Assembly: GCA_030060845.1 (NCBI GenBank)
Contig: CP094379.1
Location: 441,737-505,736, forward strand
Direction: 5' to 3'
Source of the DNA: Candidatus Midichloria sp.
Lineage (GTDB): Bacteria; Pseudomonadota; Alphaproteobacteria; Rickettsiales; Midichloriaceae
DNA length: 64,000 nt
Of this stretch, positions 9,497 to 18,959 are shown in pieces. The position numbers were made by a program, and so were the translations under genes. The number at the start of each line of letters is the position of its first letter. Position 1 is the stretch's first letter. The notes below the pieces were generated by a model. That model was not told where the DNA came from. It ran no database searches and was given only the letters and a program-made list of their open reading frames with translations.

Positions 9497-10720
9497 TTAA
9501 CTTACGCTACTAGAAACAGCTATATTTTTAATAAAAAATTTATTAATCATTAAAATAGATAATAAAATTAGCGCCACAATTAAAGCTACTGGAATCACTG
9601 CTAAACCTTTACTTATAGCTCCGAATTGCTCAGTAAATATACCTATCAAGGTATGAAAAACTGTCCCAAATACCATAATAATCATATTACAAGCAGCAGA
9701 CGTAATATCAGCTAGCCTATTGTTAGTATAATCTCTAACTTTACCTATAATAGGTATTTGATAAGCCGATAACAAGCCTATTACAAACATTAAAAAGTAT
9801 AAAACATATAAATTACATTTTCCAGAAAATACTAATAAAAACGACAAAATCATCATTATATTAGAAATTAAAACCACTTGAATATGAGACTTAGTTTTAT
9901 CTATAATACAACCAATTAAAGTACTACCAAAACACATCCCTAAAAATATTATTGATGGCAAAGTGCTGGAATGCCTCCTATCAAATCCATAAAAAGATTC
10001 AAAAAATAACGTACCCCAGGCATCAGCAAAACCTTCAAGGGGCCCAACCATTAAACCAGCTATAAAGCTCAACACTACAATTTTTGGATTACAAAAAATA
10101 CTTTTTATATCTTGCCACATTTCCCTCATAGAAAAATGGTATTTCTTACCTTTTTCAGTGATCTGTGGCAAAACACAGTAAAGCAATATTGAAAATGCAA
10201 CGCCAATTATAACAAATGCATTAATTACTGTCTTCCATCCATAAATAGAAACCAAATAATCAATTGGTCTTCCACCATACATAGCACTAATTAAGCCAAT
10301 AGTTACGCTCATCCCAACTAAACTAGTAAATTTTACTTCACCAAAACCAGTTTTGACAACTTTAAAAATTCCCAAAATAGAAGCAGAAGATGCTATCCCT
10401 ATCAATAATCTACCCAAAATAGCATTTAAAAATAAGCTGCTATATAATAAAGGCAATAGCCCAACAGAAGTTAATAATACACAAATTGGAATAACTTTTT
10501 TGATAGAAAACCTATCTATAAGTAGTCCAATTGGAATATGCATAAGCGTATAGCCTATATAATATATACCAGAAAAAAGCCCTACTTGAGTTATATTTAT
10601 ACTAAAATCATTAATAATATTTGGCATGCCAATATTAGGTAATACCCTTAATATATATTGATATGCATAAAACATTGTGGCAAAAAACCAAGCTGACCAA
10701 GCTGAAACAAACTTATTCAT
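9497..10720 (-). CDS. MFS transporter
   Basis: The 407-residue major facilitator protein has about 12 hydrophobic helices. The loop 2-3 motif appears as GLLIDRFSIKKV near residues 65-76, and its C-terminal counterpart as GCIIDKTKSH near 265-275. The N-terminal phrase AWFFATMFYAYQYILRVLPNIG resembles Rickettsiales MFS proteins of the ProP/phosphoglycerate-type class, but the substrate is unknown. It starts three bases after the stop of the upstream amino acid permease gene, so the two are probably co-transcribed and may serve a common import task. No frame damage is visible. Confidence 0.85.
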   Translation of the reverse strand: MNKFVSAWSAWFFATMFYAYQYILRVLPNIGMPNIINDFSINITQVGLFSGIYYIGYTLMHIPIGLLIDRFSIKKVIPICVLLTSVGLLPLLYSSLFLNAILGRLLIGIASSASILGIFKVVKTGFGEVKFTSLVGMSVTIGLISAMYGGRPIDYLVSIYGWKTVINAFVIIGVAFSILLYCVLPQITEKGKKYHFSMREMWQDIKSIFCNPKIVVLSFIAGLMVGPLEGFADAWGTLFFESFYGFDRRHSSTLPSIIFLGMCFGSTLIGCIIDKTKSHIQVVLISNIMMILSFLLVFSGKCNLYVLYFLMFVIGLLSAYQIPIIGKVRDYTNNRLADITSAACNMIIMVFGTVFHTLIGIFTEQFGAISKGLAVIPVALIVALILLSILMINKFFIKNIAVSSSVS

Positions 10721-10723
10721 ACT

Positions 10724-11938
10724 CTAAGTCATTTTATAAAATATATTAATTATCTCCATCAGAATAATTGCTATTCCAAAAACTGCAGCAACAAATCTAA
10801 TAAATCTTGATGTCAATATACTATAATGTAATTTTTCTGTTTTTATTCTTTGCAATAAATACAGTGGCAATAGTATTGCTATTATAACTAATATCATACC
10901 TGCAAAGCTTAACATCTTAATAAAAGCATTTGGCACAACAAGAGCAATAAATAAAGATGGAATAAACGATAGCAAAAGTGATTTTATTTTAATTAAAAAA
11001 CTAACTCCTACCTTTTCTTTATTTAAGATATCTTCCCAGGAATTCATCAACCCCATACCAACACCTACCAAGGAAGTAAATATAGCTAAAATAGAAAAGC
11101 ACCAAATAATAATTTGAATATAAGTTGTATTAGCTATTTGACTTAATTTTAAGATCATACTTCCAACGTCAACAGAGCTGTTAGTCATGGAAAAATAAAA
11201 AGTAGAATCATGGTTACTTATAACAACTAATATTACAACAAACCACAAAATATAAGTGATTGTTGGAATAAAACTTCCCCAAAAACACGCCTTCTTCAAT
11301 TTTGAGCTATCTTGCTGACAATATTGTACTAAAGGTGCGAGAATTGTCTGATAACCAAACGAAGTAAAAAGCACTGGTACTGCTAACCGCAGATCTTTAA
11401 AAGCAATATCACCTATATTTATAGGAATATTGGTCCAGTCCATAACAATTAACAAACCAAAAATTATTAATCCTATTGAAAATAAAAGAGTATAAAAAAG
11501 TACTCTATTAATATGATCAATAAGGCGCATAGAAAGGCTTAACATTCCAATTACAGAACATGCTGATAAAAAAGCTATAACTTTAAAGTTAAAATCAATA
11601 CCTAAATCTATTAGCATTTTCTGAATCACTGAGGAAATACCATAAATAAACACTGATAAAAGTGAATACGATATTACCTTTATACTTAAAACACCTAAAA
11701 ACTCTGCGCCTCTGCCAGAATATAATCTGCCCAACTTACCAAGAGAAAGCCCTTGTCCAGCTTGCAAATTAAGTTCCACACTAACTAAAGATGTATAATA
11801 AGTTAATAACCAGATAGTTAACGTTAAGATAATACTGTAAAAATTTCCAAGATTGGCTAAGATTATCGGTAATGCCAATATACCAGATCCAATTACAGTG
11901 CCAGCAATGAAGTAGATCCCACCTAAAGTTCTATTCAT
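10724..11938 (-). CDS. Aromatic amino acid-type permease (HAAAP/APC family)
   Basis: The 404-residue permease has about 11 membrane helices. It opens with IYFIAGTVIGSGILALPIIL (residues about 8-27), the first-helix signature of the hydroxy/aromatic amino acid permease family (TyrP, Mtr, TnaB, SdaC). Later landmarks are SFGYQTILAPLVQY, typical of the family's central helix, and YILWFVVILVVIS. It probably imports tyrosine, tryptophan or another amino acid from the host by proton symport; the exact substrate cannot be read. It heads a two-gene unit with the downstream MFS gene (three-base gap). Upstream DNA separates it from the thiamine gene wrecks. Confidence 0.85.
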   Translation of the reverse strand: MNRTLGGIYFIAGTVIGSGILALPIILANLGNFYSIILTLTIWLLTYYTSLVSVELNLQAGQGLSLGKLGRLYSGRGAEFLGVLSIKVISYSLLSVFIYGISSVIQKMLIDLGIDFNFKVIAFLSACSVIGMLSLSMRLIDHINRVLFYTLLFSIGLIIFGLLIVMDWTNIPINIGDIAFKDLRLAVPVLFTSFGYQTILAPLVQYCQQDSSKLKKACFWGSFIPTITYILWFVVILVVISNHDSTFYFSMTNSSVDVGSMILKLSQIANTTYIQIIIWCFSILAIFTSLVGVGMGLMNSWEDILNKEKVGVSFLIKIKSLLLSFIPSLFIALVVPNAFIKMLSFAGMILVIIAILLPLYLLQRIKTEKLHYSILTSRFIRFVAAVFGIAIILMEIINIFYKMT

Positions 11939-12174
11939 AATTCAACTAAATTAATCAAAAACCAAAAACATTTAAAAAAGATATGACCTTAGTAGGGCCA
12001 AAATATAGAAAAATAAAAAACCTTAAACAGGCTAAGAAACATCTATAAAATAATAAAGGCAATAATTAATTGCGTCATTCTATTAAAAAATATTAATTAT
12101 GCAAGTATATTTTTATGATATCATTTACTCGACAACAAGCTTATATTAAGAAATTCACCCTAATTGATCAAATG

Positions 12175-12716
12175 CTGTTTTATTATAAGCATCATTCCAA
12201 AAGTACAACTCCAAGCAGGTAAATTTGTAAAAAGCACTAAATATCTTTTTTCAAACTTTTAGTAATATTCTTTTATTAAATAGGTCTCCTGATAATTTTT
12301 CATCAACCTTCTTTGCCATCCTATCAAATGCATTTATAATTTCTTTAACAGAGGCGGCAAATTCCTTACTACTATAACTTTTAATCCATCTAGCAAAGAT
12401 TATTAACGCTTGAGAGTACTAGGCACCTCATTATAAACCTAAAAGCATGGTAAAACTGCAGCAGTTGCCACTTCAACTGATCCATTAAAACAAATGTGTA
12501 ATAAATAGCTTGTATAGCTCGAGGTAGCTAGGCTTAGCAACCTTATTTCTTTAAAATTAAATTCTTTCTTAAAGAATTGATGCATCACCTCCTGCTCTAC
12601 AATAAATATATCATGGGCATATTTTAAAAAATATCTTACATATTTAACTGGCACTTTAGAAGCAATTATGGCCTGGCACCTAGCAAAATCCCCTAAATAA
12701 AGGCTATCTTGCTCAA
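12175..12716 (-). pseudogene. tenA: TenA/thiaminase II family, degraded
   Basis: TenA enzymes recycle degraded thiamine by releasing the pyrimidine HMP from its aminopyrimidine forms. The remains, in order on the minus strand, are DFARCQAIIASKVP, then 12654-12439 with HQFFKKEFNFKEI and SYTSYLLHICFNGS, then ATAAVLPC, and in another frame SYSSKEFAASVKEIINAFDR and LELYFWNDAY. These match the TenA blocks, including the 'ATxAYTxYLLxxxxxGS...LLPC' segment and the C-terminal 'SRYEYxFWDxAY' segment. In-frame stops and frameshifts interrupt it. It is the last of four wrecked thiamine genes in the same direction. Confidence 0.75.
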
Positions 12717-12717
12717 G

Positions 12718-13229
12718 ATTTTCACTCTGCTTTTATGGTTGCTGACCTAGTTACTGTATACTCGCGCAAAGCTAACTCAGCACGAACCTTTGTTTGGCAA
12801 TCTCTGATGGGGAAAGTGGCTATACCGTGTCAGAAGCTCCTAAAGAAAAAGCAATAGGTAATTCAGGTACTTCTATTGAATTAAAATTAAATCCTGAAAG
12901 CCTAGAATTTTTAGAGAAGTATAAAATACAACATATAATCAAAACCTATTCAGACCATATATCATTTCCAATAGAGCTGGTTGATTAAGATGGGACCACT
13001 ACAGTATAGTTAATTCTTCATCAGCACTATGGTTAAAAGAAGCTGCTTCAATGATTAAAGAGCAATATGAAGAATCCTATATCATATTAGCCATATGCCA
13101 GATAAGCTGTGGCTTATTCTACATAATAAAGTAGAAGATAATTTAACTTATACTAATCTTTTATTTATTCCAACAAATAAGCCTTTTGGTCTTTTTAGGT
13201 CGCAAGCAAAATCAAGAGTAAAATTGTAT
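12718..13229 (+). pseudogene. htpG: HtpG (Hsp90) internal fragment
   Basis: This plus-strand fragment covers part of the HtpG ATPase domain and the start of the middle domain. It reads SAFMVADLVTVYSRKA, then GESGYTVSEAPKEK (12812 on), KYKIQHIIKTYSDHISFPIE, then in another frame MPDKLWLILHNKVEDNLTY and FIPTNKPFGLF, ending AKSRVKLY at 13228. Both ends of the gene are missing, and at least two frameshifts are present. It is wedged between thiD and tenA remnants on the opposite strand, with a sharp junction at 13229-13231. It is a translocated scrap, not a gene. Confidence 0.8.
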
Positions 13230-13230
13230 C

Positions 13231-13589
13231 TTCGGGCAACCGCAGAGTATCGCCGCTTTCAGCAATCATCACAGGATCAATTACAATTGGAATATTAAAT
13301 GCATACTTCTCCAAGAAATTAGCAACTGTGTTAATGATTGGCACAGAGCGCAGCATTCCAATTTAATACTATCTTGGCACTATATCTTCAAATATTGCTT
13401 CCAACTGCTTTTGTATCAGCCTTACAGGAATGTCATAACAATTCCTTAACCACAAGTATTTTGTATAGGTAGAGCGGTTAAAACAGTCATCCCATAGCAT
13501 CCCAATGCTGCAAAAGTTTTAAGATCAGCTTGGATACCAGCACTGCCAAACCCATCAAAACCAGCAATAGGTAAACATTTATACTGCAT
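13231..13589 (-). pseudogene. thiD: ThiD (HMP/HMP-P kinase), degraded
   Basis: ThiD phosphorylates hydroxymethylpyrimidine (phosphate) for thiamine synthesis. From the ATG at 13589 the frame reads [13 protein letters not shown], then [20 protein letters not shown] and QNTCG, an excellent match to the ThiD N terminus (normally [18 protein letters not shown]). After about 48 codons the frame breaks; farther pieces correspond to the DSIKxGML and ESGDTLL segments near 13231-13290. The C-terminal half is absent, cut at the junction with the htpG fragment. Confidence 0.85.
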
Positions 13590-13689
13590 CAAAATTCTCC
13601 AAAATGTGAAAATATTATTAAGAGCATACTCTTTTTTGAACTCCCATTCCATAAAGCTCAACTCGTTATTCTCCTTTATTTCGCCTATA

Positions 13690-14430
13690 CACTCAAAGTT
13701 ATAGTTAAAAATGCGCTTAAATTGTCCATTTACCTCTTGGTATTGAGATGAGTCTGAGGTAAATAATTTTAGTTTTTCGCACTCAGATACAAATACGATT
13801 TGTAGGAGGTAGGTAATCTAAACAGATTTTTGCCCCACAATTAGAAGAGTTACATAATTTTTACACTAACAAACTCACCCATCAGAAACATCTATCACTG
13901 CATGCACTGCCGCCTGTTGATAGAACCAAATTCATTTCCTCACTCTCATAAATTTGACTCAAATATAGTAAGACCTGAATGCGCACACCCCAAATTATCT
14001 ACTATACATATTAAATCCCCAGGCTTGGCAGCGTTATAATACTTTATATTTTTAGCTCTAGCCGTTCCAATTGCAGTAATACTTATCGATAATTTATCAA
14101 AAGATTTAGTCGTATCACCACCAATCAACGGCTACCGAATTATTTTTACAAACAGTAATAAAAGTCTTGCAGAAATTCACTTGCATATTTTTCATATGAG
14201 GTGGGTACTGCAGTATCCATAAGCACAAAAAGCTGCGTAGCTCCCATTGCAGCAATATCACTTAAGTTAACATGGAGGGTTTATGAGCAAAGTCACTGGT
14301 CTTAGAACATGAGGTACGAAAATGTATATCTTCCACTAACATACCCTTAGTAACAACATATTTTTGCTCACCTTGATAAGGATATAACAGCTGCGTCATC
14401 CCCAATATACTGTGGAAACTCTATTTTTAG
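13690..14430 (-). pseudogene. thiL: ThiL (thiamine-monophosphate kinase), degraded
   Basis: ThiL makes thiamine diphosphate from thiamine monophosphate. Minus-strand pieces in several frames are YIGDDAAVI (from the metal-binding IGDDAA motif), VNLSDIAAMGAT, PTSYEKYASEFL, then GGDTTKSFDKLSISITAIG (14128 down) and AAKPGDLICIV. They follow the order of intact ThiL. Stops and frameshifts separate them, and the C-terminal part is nearly unreadable. It lies between the thiM and thiD remnants. Confidence 0.85.
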
Positions 14431-14439
14431 GAAATTAAC

Positions 14440-14868
14440 TAATTTTTTGCTAAATTGCTACACAATCCAAAATAACTTGTAGCCAAGAGGTAGGCAGCTT
14501 CAAATGGATCAGCGATTACTGCCCTAAAAGCAGCTATGGTAGAAGTTAAAAGATACCCTGTACCAATAACTAAGGGCATTAAAGGAGAGCCAAATAATAG
14601 GTTTTTTCTTCGTTAGCGTTAGTAATAAAATCTTTTTCTTCACTTACAATATTACTCCTTTGCTAAAGCTTGAGCTTTATCTTTGGCCCTTTCAACCGTA
14701 TTAAGAGTTTCAACCTCAAAGGTTTTATCTTGTGTCTCTAAAGAGCAATAATTGCACTAGCATTGCCTCTTACAATATTAGCGTGCTTTAGAAAATAGCA
14801 AGCATTCCTTGTTTTAATAATAGCACCACCACTGGCGATGCTTATATTTTGAGCTTCTACATTTTATT
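14440..14868 (-). pseudogene. thiM: ThiM (hydroxyethylthiazole kinase), degraded
   Basis: ThiM phosphorylates the thiazole alcohol in thiamine salvage. Minus-strand pieces VRGNASAIIAL, then EKDFITNANE, SPLMPLVIGTGYLLTSTIAA and ADPFEAAYLLA match the family segments (I/VRGNxSEI; VTGTGC-xLTAxxAAF; DPxxAA). The family's GTGC has become GTGY. Frame breaks are present and the N-terminal third is unrecognisable. As the most upstream member it presumably headed the lost thiamine salvage operon; I see no clear TPP riboswitch before it. Confidence 0.7.
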
Positions 14869-14978
14869 TAAATAGAAGTTGAATTTTAGAAGGTTTTGTA
14901 TTATTGATTTCCCAATCATTTAATCATCTAGGGCCAAGATATACCTTAAATGGTATTTATTTTTTTATAGGAGTGAAA

Positions 14979-15179
14979 ATGTCTAAGTTAAAAACAAAAA
15001 GCGGAGTGAAAAAAAGATTTTCTTTGACCGCAGCCGGTTTAGTAAAGTCTACTCAAGCCAATAAACAACATAATATGCGCAAACGCAGCAAAAGGCAATT
15101 AAGAGAACAAAGAGGAACAGTGATACTAAACGATATTGAATGCAGAAGATTAATTAGATTCATGCCATATGGCAGTTAA
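14979..15179 (+). CDS. rpmI: 50S ribosomal protein L35
   Basis: The 66-residue basic protein reads [18 protein letters not shown], then [16 protein letters not shown], the standard L35 layout. The start chosen is ATG 14979, preceded by ATAGGAG at 14967-14973; longer in-frame versions lack family similarity. rplT follows after 25 bases, the conserved rpmI-rplT pair. The usual partner infC is not upstream here, where the decayed thiamine genes lie on the other strand, so the pair must have its own promoter. Confidence 0.96.
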   Translation: MSKLKTKSGVKKRFSLTAAGLVKSTQANKQHNMRKRSKRQLREQRGTVILNDIECRRLIRFMPYGS

Positions 15180-15204
15180 TTATTTATAAATAAGGAGTTA
15201 AAAT

Positions 15205-15564
15205 ATGGCTAGAGTAAAGCGTGGTGTGACTGCAAGAGCACGTCACAAGAAGATCTTAGACATGGCAAAAGGCTATAGAGGCCGTTCCAAAAACTGTTTC
15301 AGAATTGCAATTGAAAAAGTAGAAAAAGGTTTACAATATGCTTATAGAGATCGCAAAAATAAAAAGCGCGATTTCAGAGCTATCTGGATTCAAAGAATAA
15401 ATGCAGCTGCCAAATTACATGGAATGGTTTATTCTCAACTCATCAGAGGGCTTAATCTTGCAAATATTGGCTTAAATAGAAAAATGCTTGCCGAGATTGC
15501 CATACATCAACCAGAAACATTTGCATCTTTAGTTGAACAAGCTAAAAAAACATTAGCAACTTAA
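15205..15564 (+). CDS. rplT: 50S ribosomal protein L20
   Basis: The 119-residue protein begins [18 protein letters not shown] and continues [26 protein letters not shown] and [10 protein letters not shown], full-length L20. L20 binds 23S rRNA early in 50S assembly and in many bacteria represses its own operon by binding the mRNA leader; no such leader structure is obvious here. TAAGGAG at 15190-15196 is the ribosome binding site. pheS-pheT, often downstream, is absent. Confidence 0.97.
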   Translation: MARVKRGVTARARHKKILDMAKGYRGRSKNCFRIAIEKVEKGLQYAYRDRKNKKRDFRAIWIQRINAAAKLHGMVYSQLIRGLNLANIGLNRKMLAEIAIHQPETFASLVEQAKKTLAT

Positions 15565-15794
15565 AATACTCTTTTACAAGTTTCACAGTAAGTTCTCATT
15601 TCTATACCTTATAAGAGAAGGTAATCAATACCCTGAGGATACAAGTGAATTTGATTTCAACAGTGTAGTGTATTTGATAAAGAAAAAATCTGGGGGAAAT
15701 GTGAAATATAAAGTAAGCCTTTATAATTTTACTATACATCGCTCAGGCAGCTTATGTAGAATTCACTACACCTCTTTCCTACATTCAAAATGCT
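15565..15794 (+). other. Intergenic stretch with an unidentified frame remnant
   Basis: No known gene is seen. One frame stays open without a plausible start from about 15565 to 15877, reading LIREGNQYPEDTSEFDFNS and VVYLIKKKSGG. It has protein-like composition but I do not recognise it, and it may be a 5'-truncated scrap. Confidence 0.25.
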
Positions 15795-16313
15795 TTAGCT
15801 ATATAAGAAAGTTAAGTCATTATCAAATCTATCAAAGTGCTCATCTCTCTTCTCTATCCATCCCTTCATTTGAATAAAATATGCAGACTCTTCACATGGT
15901 GCTCCCCCCCCCCTTAATATCACTTCACGCAATTCATAGGTAGGATTTAAAAGCCATGGAAAATACTCATATTCTCGATGTCTATATTTATTATATTGGT
16001 TAATTATACTTTTACCATTATGATGCAGCACCACATTTAAAGCATCTCTTAAAGAGTTAGCTTTATTATTATTAAGCAATTCCTTACACGAAAAAATAAT
16101 GCCCATGATATAAGCCGCATTTTTATTAGAAATATAAGAACGATCATCATCAGCAATAATTATATTATTCATATTCTTAGATATCACTATAAGATCCTTT
16201 TTTATATTACCCATTTGTTTATAAATTCCCATTTTGTCCTTACCTTTGACTTGATACCATGTGATATACGAAAATATCTGTAATTTTCCAGAAGCAGTGA
16301 TATCATAATACAT
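15795..16313 (-). CDS. Hypothetical protein, 5' part probably frameshifted
   Basis: The 172-residue frame is unrecognised overall. A segment near residues 35-65 (NIKKDLIVISKNMNNIIIAD followed by DDRSYISN) recalls the 'KDLxxLGRDLxxxIIVDD' segment of FCP1/NIF-type HAD phosphatases, but the N-terminal DxDxT catalytic motif is not visible, so this is only a hint. Another frame at 16202-16429 (MGDRLIFSLQGG, FFLSENLPN) overlaps upstream; a single frameshift would join the two as FLSEFAKYTQNFQEMYYDI. A G10 run (plus-strand C10, 15904-15913) is read in frame as RGGGAPCEE. It is likely a recently broken or phase-variable gene. Confidence 0.4.
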   Translation of the reverse strand: MYYDITASGKLQIFSYITWYQVKGKDKMGIYKQMGNIKKDLIVISKNMNNIIIADDDRSYISNKNAAYIMGIIFSCKELLNNNKANSLRDALNVVLHHNGKSIINQYNKYRHREYEYFPWLLNPTYELREVILRGGGAPCEESAYFIQMKGWIEKRDEHFDRFDNDLTFLYS

Positions 16314-16521
16314 CTCCTGAAAGTTTTGAGTGTATTTGGCAAATTCTCTGATAAAAAAAAGTAGATTTTAGTATTGCTTAGTTCTCTTCTGCTACCCCCT
16401 TGCAGAGAAAAAATCAACCGATCGCCCATCCTAAAGTAAAATTGACAAAACTAACTTTTCAAAATTTGGGTAACAAAAATGTAAATATTTATATTTGTTG
16501 CTTTCTCAATGAATAAGCTCG

Positions 16522-16677
16522 TCATATCAAAGACGATGTATAACTTGAAATAAGTTGCGCCGGCTGAGTTTTAATTTTTGCTGCTTGCTCTTCTAAAGAA
16601 ACTAAATCTTCCTCTTCACCTTGAAAAAAATAACTAAAAATATCATTTAGAGAATCGTAATTCTCAAGCATTTTCAT
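16522..16677 (-). CDS. Small hypothetical protein (51 aa)
   Basis: The frame begins ATG 16677 with MKMLENYDSLNDIFSYFFQG, is acidic in the middle (GEEEDLVSLEEQ), and ends SSYTSSLI. Composition looks protein-like, but no family is recognised and no strong ribosome binding site is seen. It could equally be the start of a degraded gene. Confidence 0.25.
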   Translation of the reverse strand: MKMLENYDSLNDIFSYFFQGEEEDLVSLEEQAAKIKTQPAQLISSYTSSLI

Positions 16678-17444
16678 ACACCTTGGTTAATTTTTTGCCA
16701 TAATACTAACCTCGCTCTAGTTGTCAAATACTTATGCAATATTACTAAAATTAAGTGAAAGTGCCCTGCCCTCACGTAGTTGTTTCATATACACTTGGTT
16801 CCCCACTATTCATGAATTTCATTCTTAATAGGTGCTGGCTGTATAGCTATGCGTACTGAAGTCATTAGTTTCATCTTTCATATCTATGTCCACTAGAGTT
16901 TTGTATTGAATATAATGTAGATCCCATAGCTGCTCACTTTATGCTTATAACACTAATAACTTTCACTTAATCATAAGTTTCTTGAGGCCACACTGGTACC
17001 AGTTAATTATATAGCTCTTGATGAGAACTTCTATATTGACCACTCTTGCTCTGCTAGTGCTACAGATATCTCTGTCACTACTATTAACTAAGGATATCAC
17101 ATTATGGTGCCATCATAACTGTAGCCTCAACTATATTTGAAATCTTGTGTAGGCTGCGTATCAGCAGTTATAATAAAGTTATTATTATCTTCTTCTGTCT
17201 TTTCAACTTGTTTCATAATAATGGCAGTTAGTAATGTAATAGAAGTAGTAACTGTAGTAGCTTCTATTATTACTGGTTCAGTAGTAGATAATGCAATAGT
17301 GATCGGTGGAACTGTCGTTGTAATTCGAGAAGTTATAGAAGATGTAATCACAGTTGCAATTGATGCAAATTGTACAGCTAAAAGTTCTGCATCAATCACA
17401 TATATACCTCTAATAAATTTTGGTAGAAAAAGTATTATTCAAGA
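16678..17444. other. Decayed or non-coding stretch
   Basis: No recognisable gene is present. At 17127-17448 both strands are open: the plus frame is rich in Val/Ile (VTVVASIITG), the minus frame in Thr/Ile (TTVPPITIALSTTEP). This reflects repetitive GTA/GTT-type codons rather than a clear protein. It directly precedes the IS630 transposase start. Confidence 0.3.
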
Positions 17445-18264
17445 ATGATGAGTTATAGGGAACTAACAGAGGTAGCAAGAGAAGAATTAAAGATCCACTA
17501 CCGAAGCGAGAGGGATAAAAGGACTTGTGATAGAATCAAAGCAGTTTTAATGTACGATAAAGGCTGTAGCCTAATAGAAATATCAGAAATTTTACTTTTT
17601 TGGCCATGAAGCTATAAGGAAGCATCTGGAGGATTATCATAGAGGAGAAAAATTAGCACCAGGGGAAGTTATAGCAAACTTAGGGTTCAACAAGAAGAAG
17701 AGTTAATAGTCCATCTGGAAGATAATAATGATGTTTATGCCAGAGATATAGGTCTGTACATAGAAAAGCAGCATTGTGTTTCATATACATTAGCTGGATA
17801 ATCAAACTTTTACACAGATTGAAGTTTAGTTATAAGAAACCAAAATTAATACCTAGCTAAACAAGAAGAATTTAAACTGTAATACAGTCTGCTTAAAGGT
17901 AATTTAAACAAAGATGAAGCTATGTATTTTATGGATAGTGTTCATTCTCAATATCAAAGCAGAGCAAGATCTAGATGGATTAGAAAGAATAGTGTTAAAA
18001 CTTTACCAAGTTTTAGTGGTTAGAAGTGTAAGCATATTATTGGAGCTATTAACCTTAAGGATTTAGAAGTAGTAACAACTGATAATCCGAAAGTTAATAG
18101 CGATTATATTATTGAATTTTTAAAGAAATTAGAGGTAACAAACCAAGATAAAAGCAAAATTTACCTAATATGTAACAATGCTGGATATCGTAAGTCAAAA
18201 AAATAAAAGAATATCTACAAAATAGCAGGATAGAACTATTATCTTTGCCTCCATATATAGTCCC
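17445..18264 (+). mobile_element. IS630-family transposase, degraded and truncated
   Basis: From the ATG at 17445 the frame reads MMSYRELTEVAREELKIHY, then RTCDRIKAVLMYDKG (N-terminal HTH region). After frameshifts come EEFKL, YFMDSVHSQYQSRARSRWIR (first catalytic Asp), INLKDLEVVTTDNPKVNSDY, FLKKLEVTNQDKSKIYLICN and LLSLPPYIVP. In the second Asp motif (normally ICDNAGYH) the residue is now Asn (ICNNAGY), a further sign of decay. The C-terminal third with the catalytic Glu is missing, cut at 18264 by the miniature element that follows. It cannot transpose on its own. Confidence 0.85.
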
Positions 18265-18395
18265 AGAAAGTGTTAACAAACAGGTTAAAGCAAGAAAGGA
18301 TTGTGGTATATTATCATCTAAAAAGAAAAAATGTCAGATTTTTGGGATTTATTGCCTTATCTCTTATTAAAACTTCAGGGTTGTGAACACTTCCT
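18265..18395 (+). mobile_element. 131-bp miniature IS5 derivative (MITE-like)
   Basis: The left part (18265 to about 18340) matches the left end and first transposase codons of the local IS5-like element (compare 52996 down to about 52925). The right part (about 18342-18395) matches its right end (compare 47950-47999 and 1712-1760). The internal transposase is deleted, apparently at a short GATTT homology. The termini are inverted: AGAAAGTGTTAACAAAC at the left, and AGGAAGTGTTCACAACC as the reverse complement of the right, 14 of 17 alike. It sits at the truncation point of the IS630 wreck. Confidence 0.7.
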
Positions 18396-18958
18396 AATCC
18401 AAGCATAGCTCAGCTACCTTTATAAAACCTTGGTTAATCTTGTACACCAGATAACATGCCTTGAATCAGAGATCGTCAAAGAGAAAATGGTATCAGGGTC
18501 TGCCACAGTTGCCAAGGCAGCTACCCAGGCCATTTATATTGTAAATTCCAACCCCTTACTTTTTTAAGTAGCTATTAATTTAAGTAATTATGCAATAGGA
18601 GATACAATAGTCGCGGCTTCTTAACTTCACCTCTCTTAATTCCCGCTCTAGCTACTGGTGCTGGAGTGTATTACTTAAATAATAAATATAATACTGAAAT
18701 ACAAAGAGAGCCAAAAAAGCAACCTTATACAGATTATCACCTACTCAATTATTAAATTGAAGAGAGGCCAGATTTTGAAGAGAGGCCAGATTTAAAAGAA
18801 GGAAAAAGCATTGAAGAAGCATACCTTGACTTTATTAAATACTGAATACGACGGATCGCTGTCAAAATTTCTATCTTCCAGAAAACCTCAATATTCTAGC
18901 AGAGCTTTGGCTGGATAATATATCCGCCATATTGATTTGCCAAAAATCAAAATAAAAT
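18396..18958 (+). other. Decayed DNA, unidentified remnants
   Basis: No intact gene is present. Short plus-strand stretches such as GVYYLNNKYNTEI and EERPDFEERPDLKEGKSIEE read like protein but are broken by stops. The second contains a direct repeat (GAAGAGAGGCCAGATTT occurs twice near 18761-18796). No family was recognised. Confidence 0.3.
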
Positions 18959-18959
18959 C

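Noticed and set aside
14868-14978. TPP riboswitch before the thiamine wrecks or an L20 autoregulatory leader before rpmI
   Set aside because: No CUGAGA-type core was found. The only structure is a weak 5-bp ATACC/GGTAT stem with a T run near 14941-14966, too small to call.
17127-17448. Open frames on both strands that could be a Val- or Thr-rich protein
   Set aside because: The two frames mirror one another, composition is low-complexity, and there is no family resemblance or ribosome binding site.
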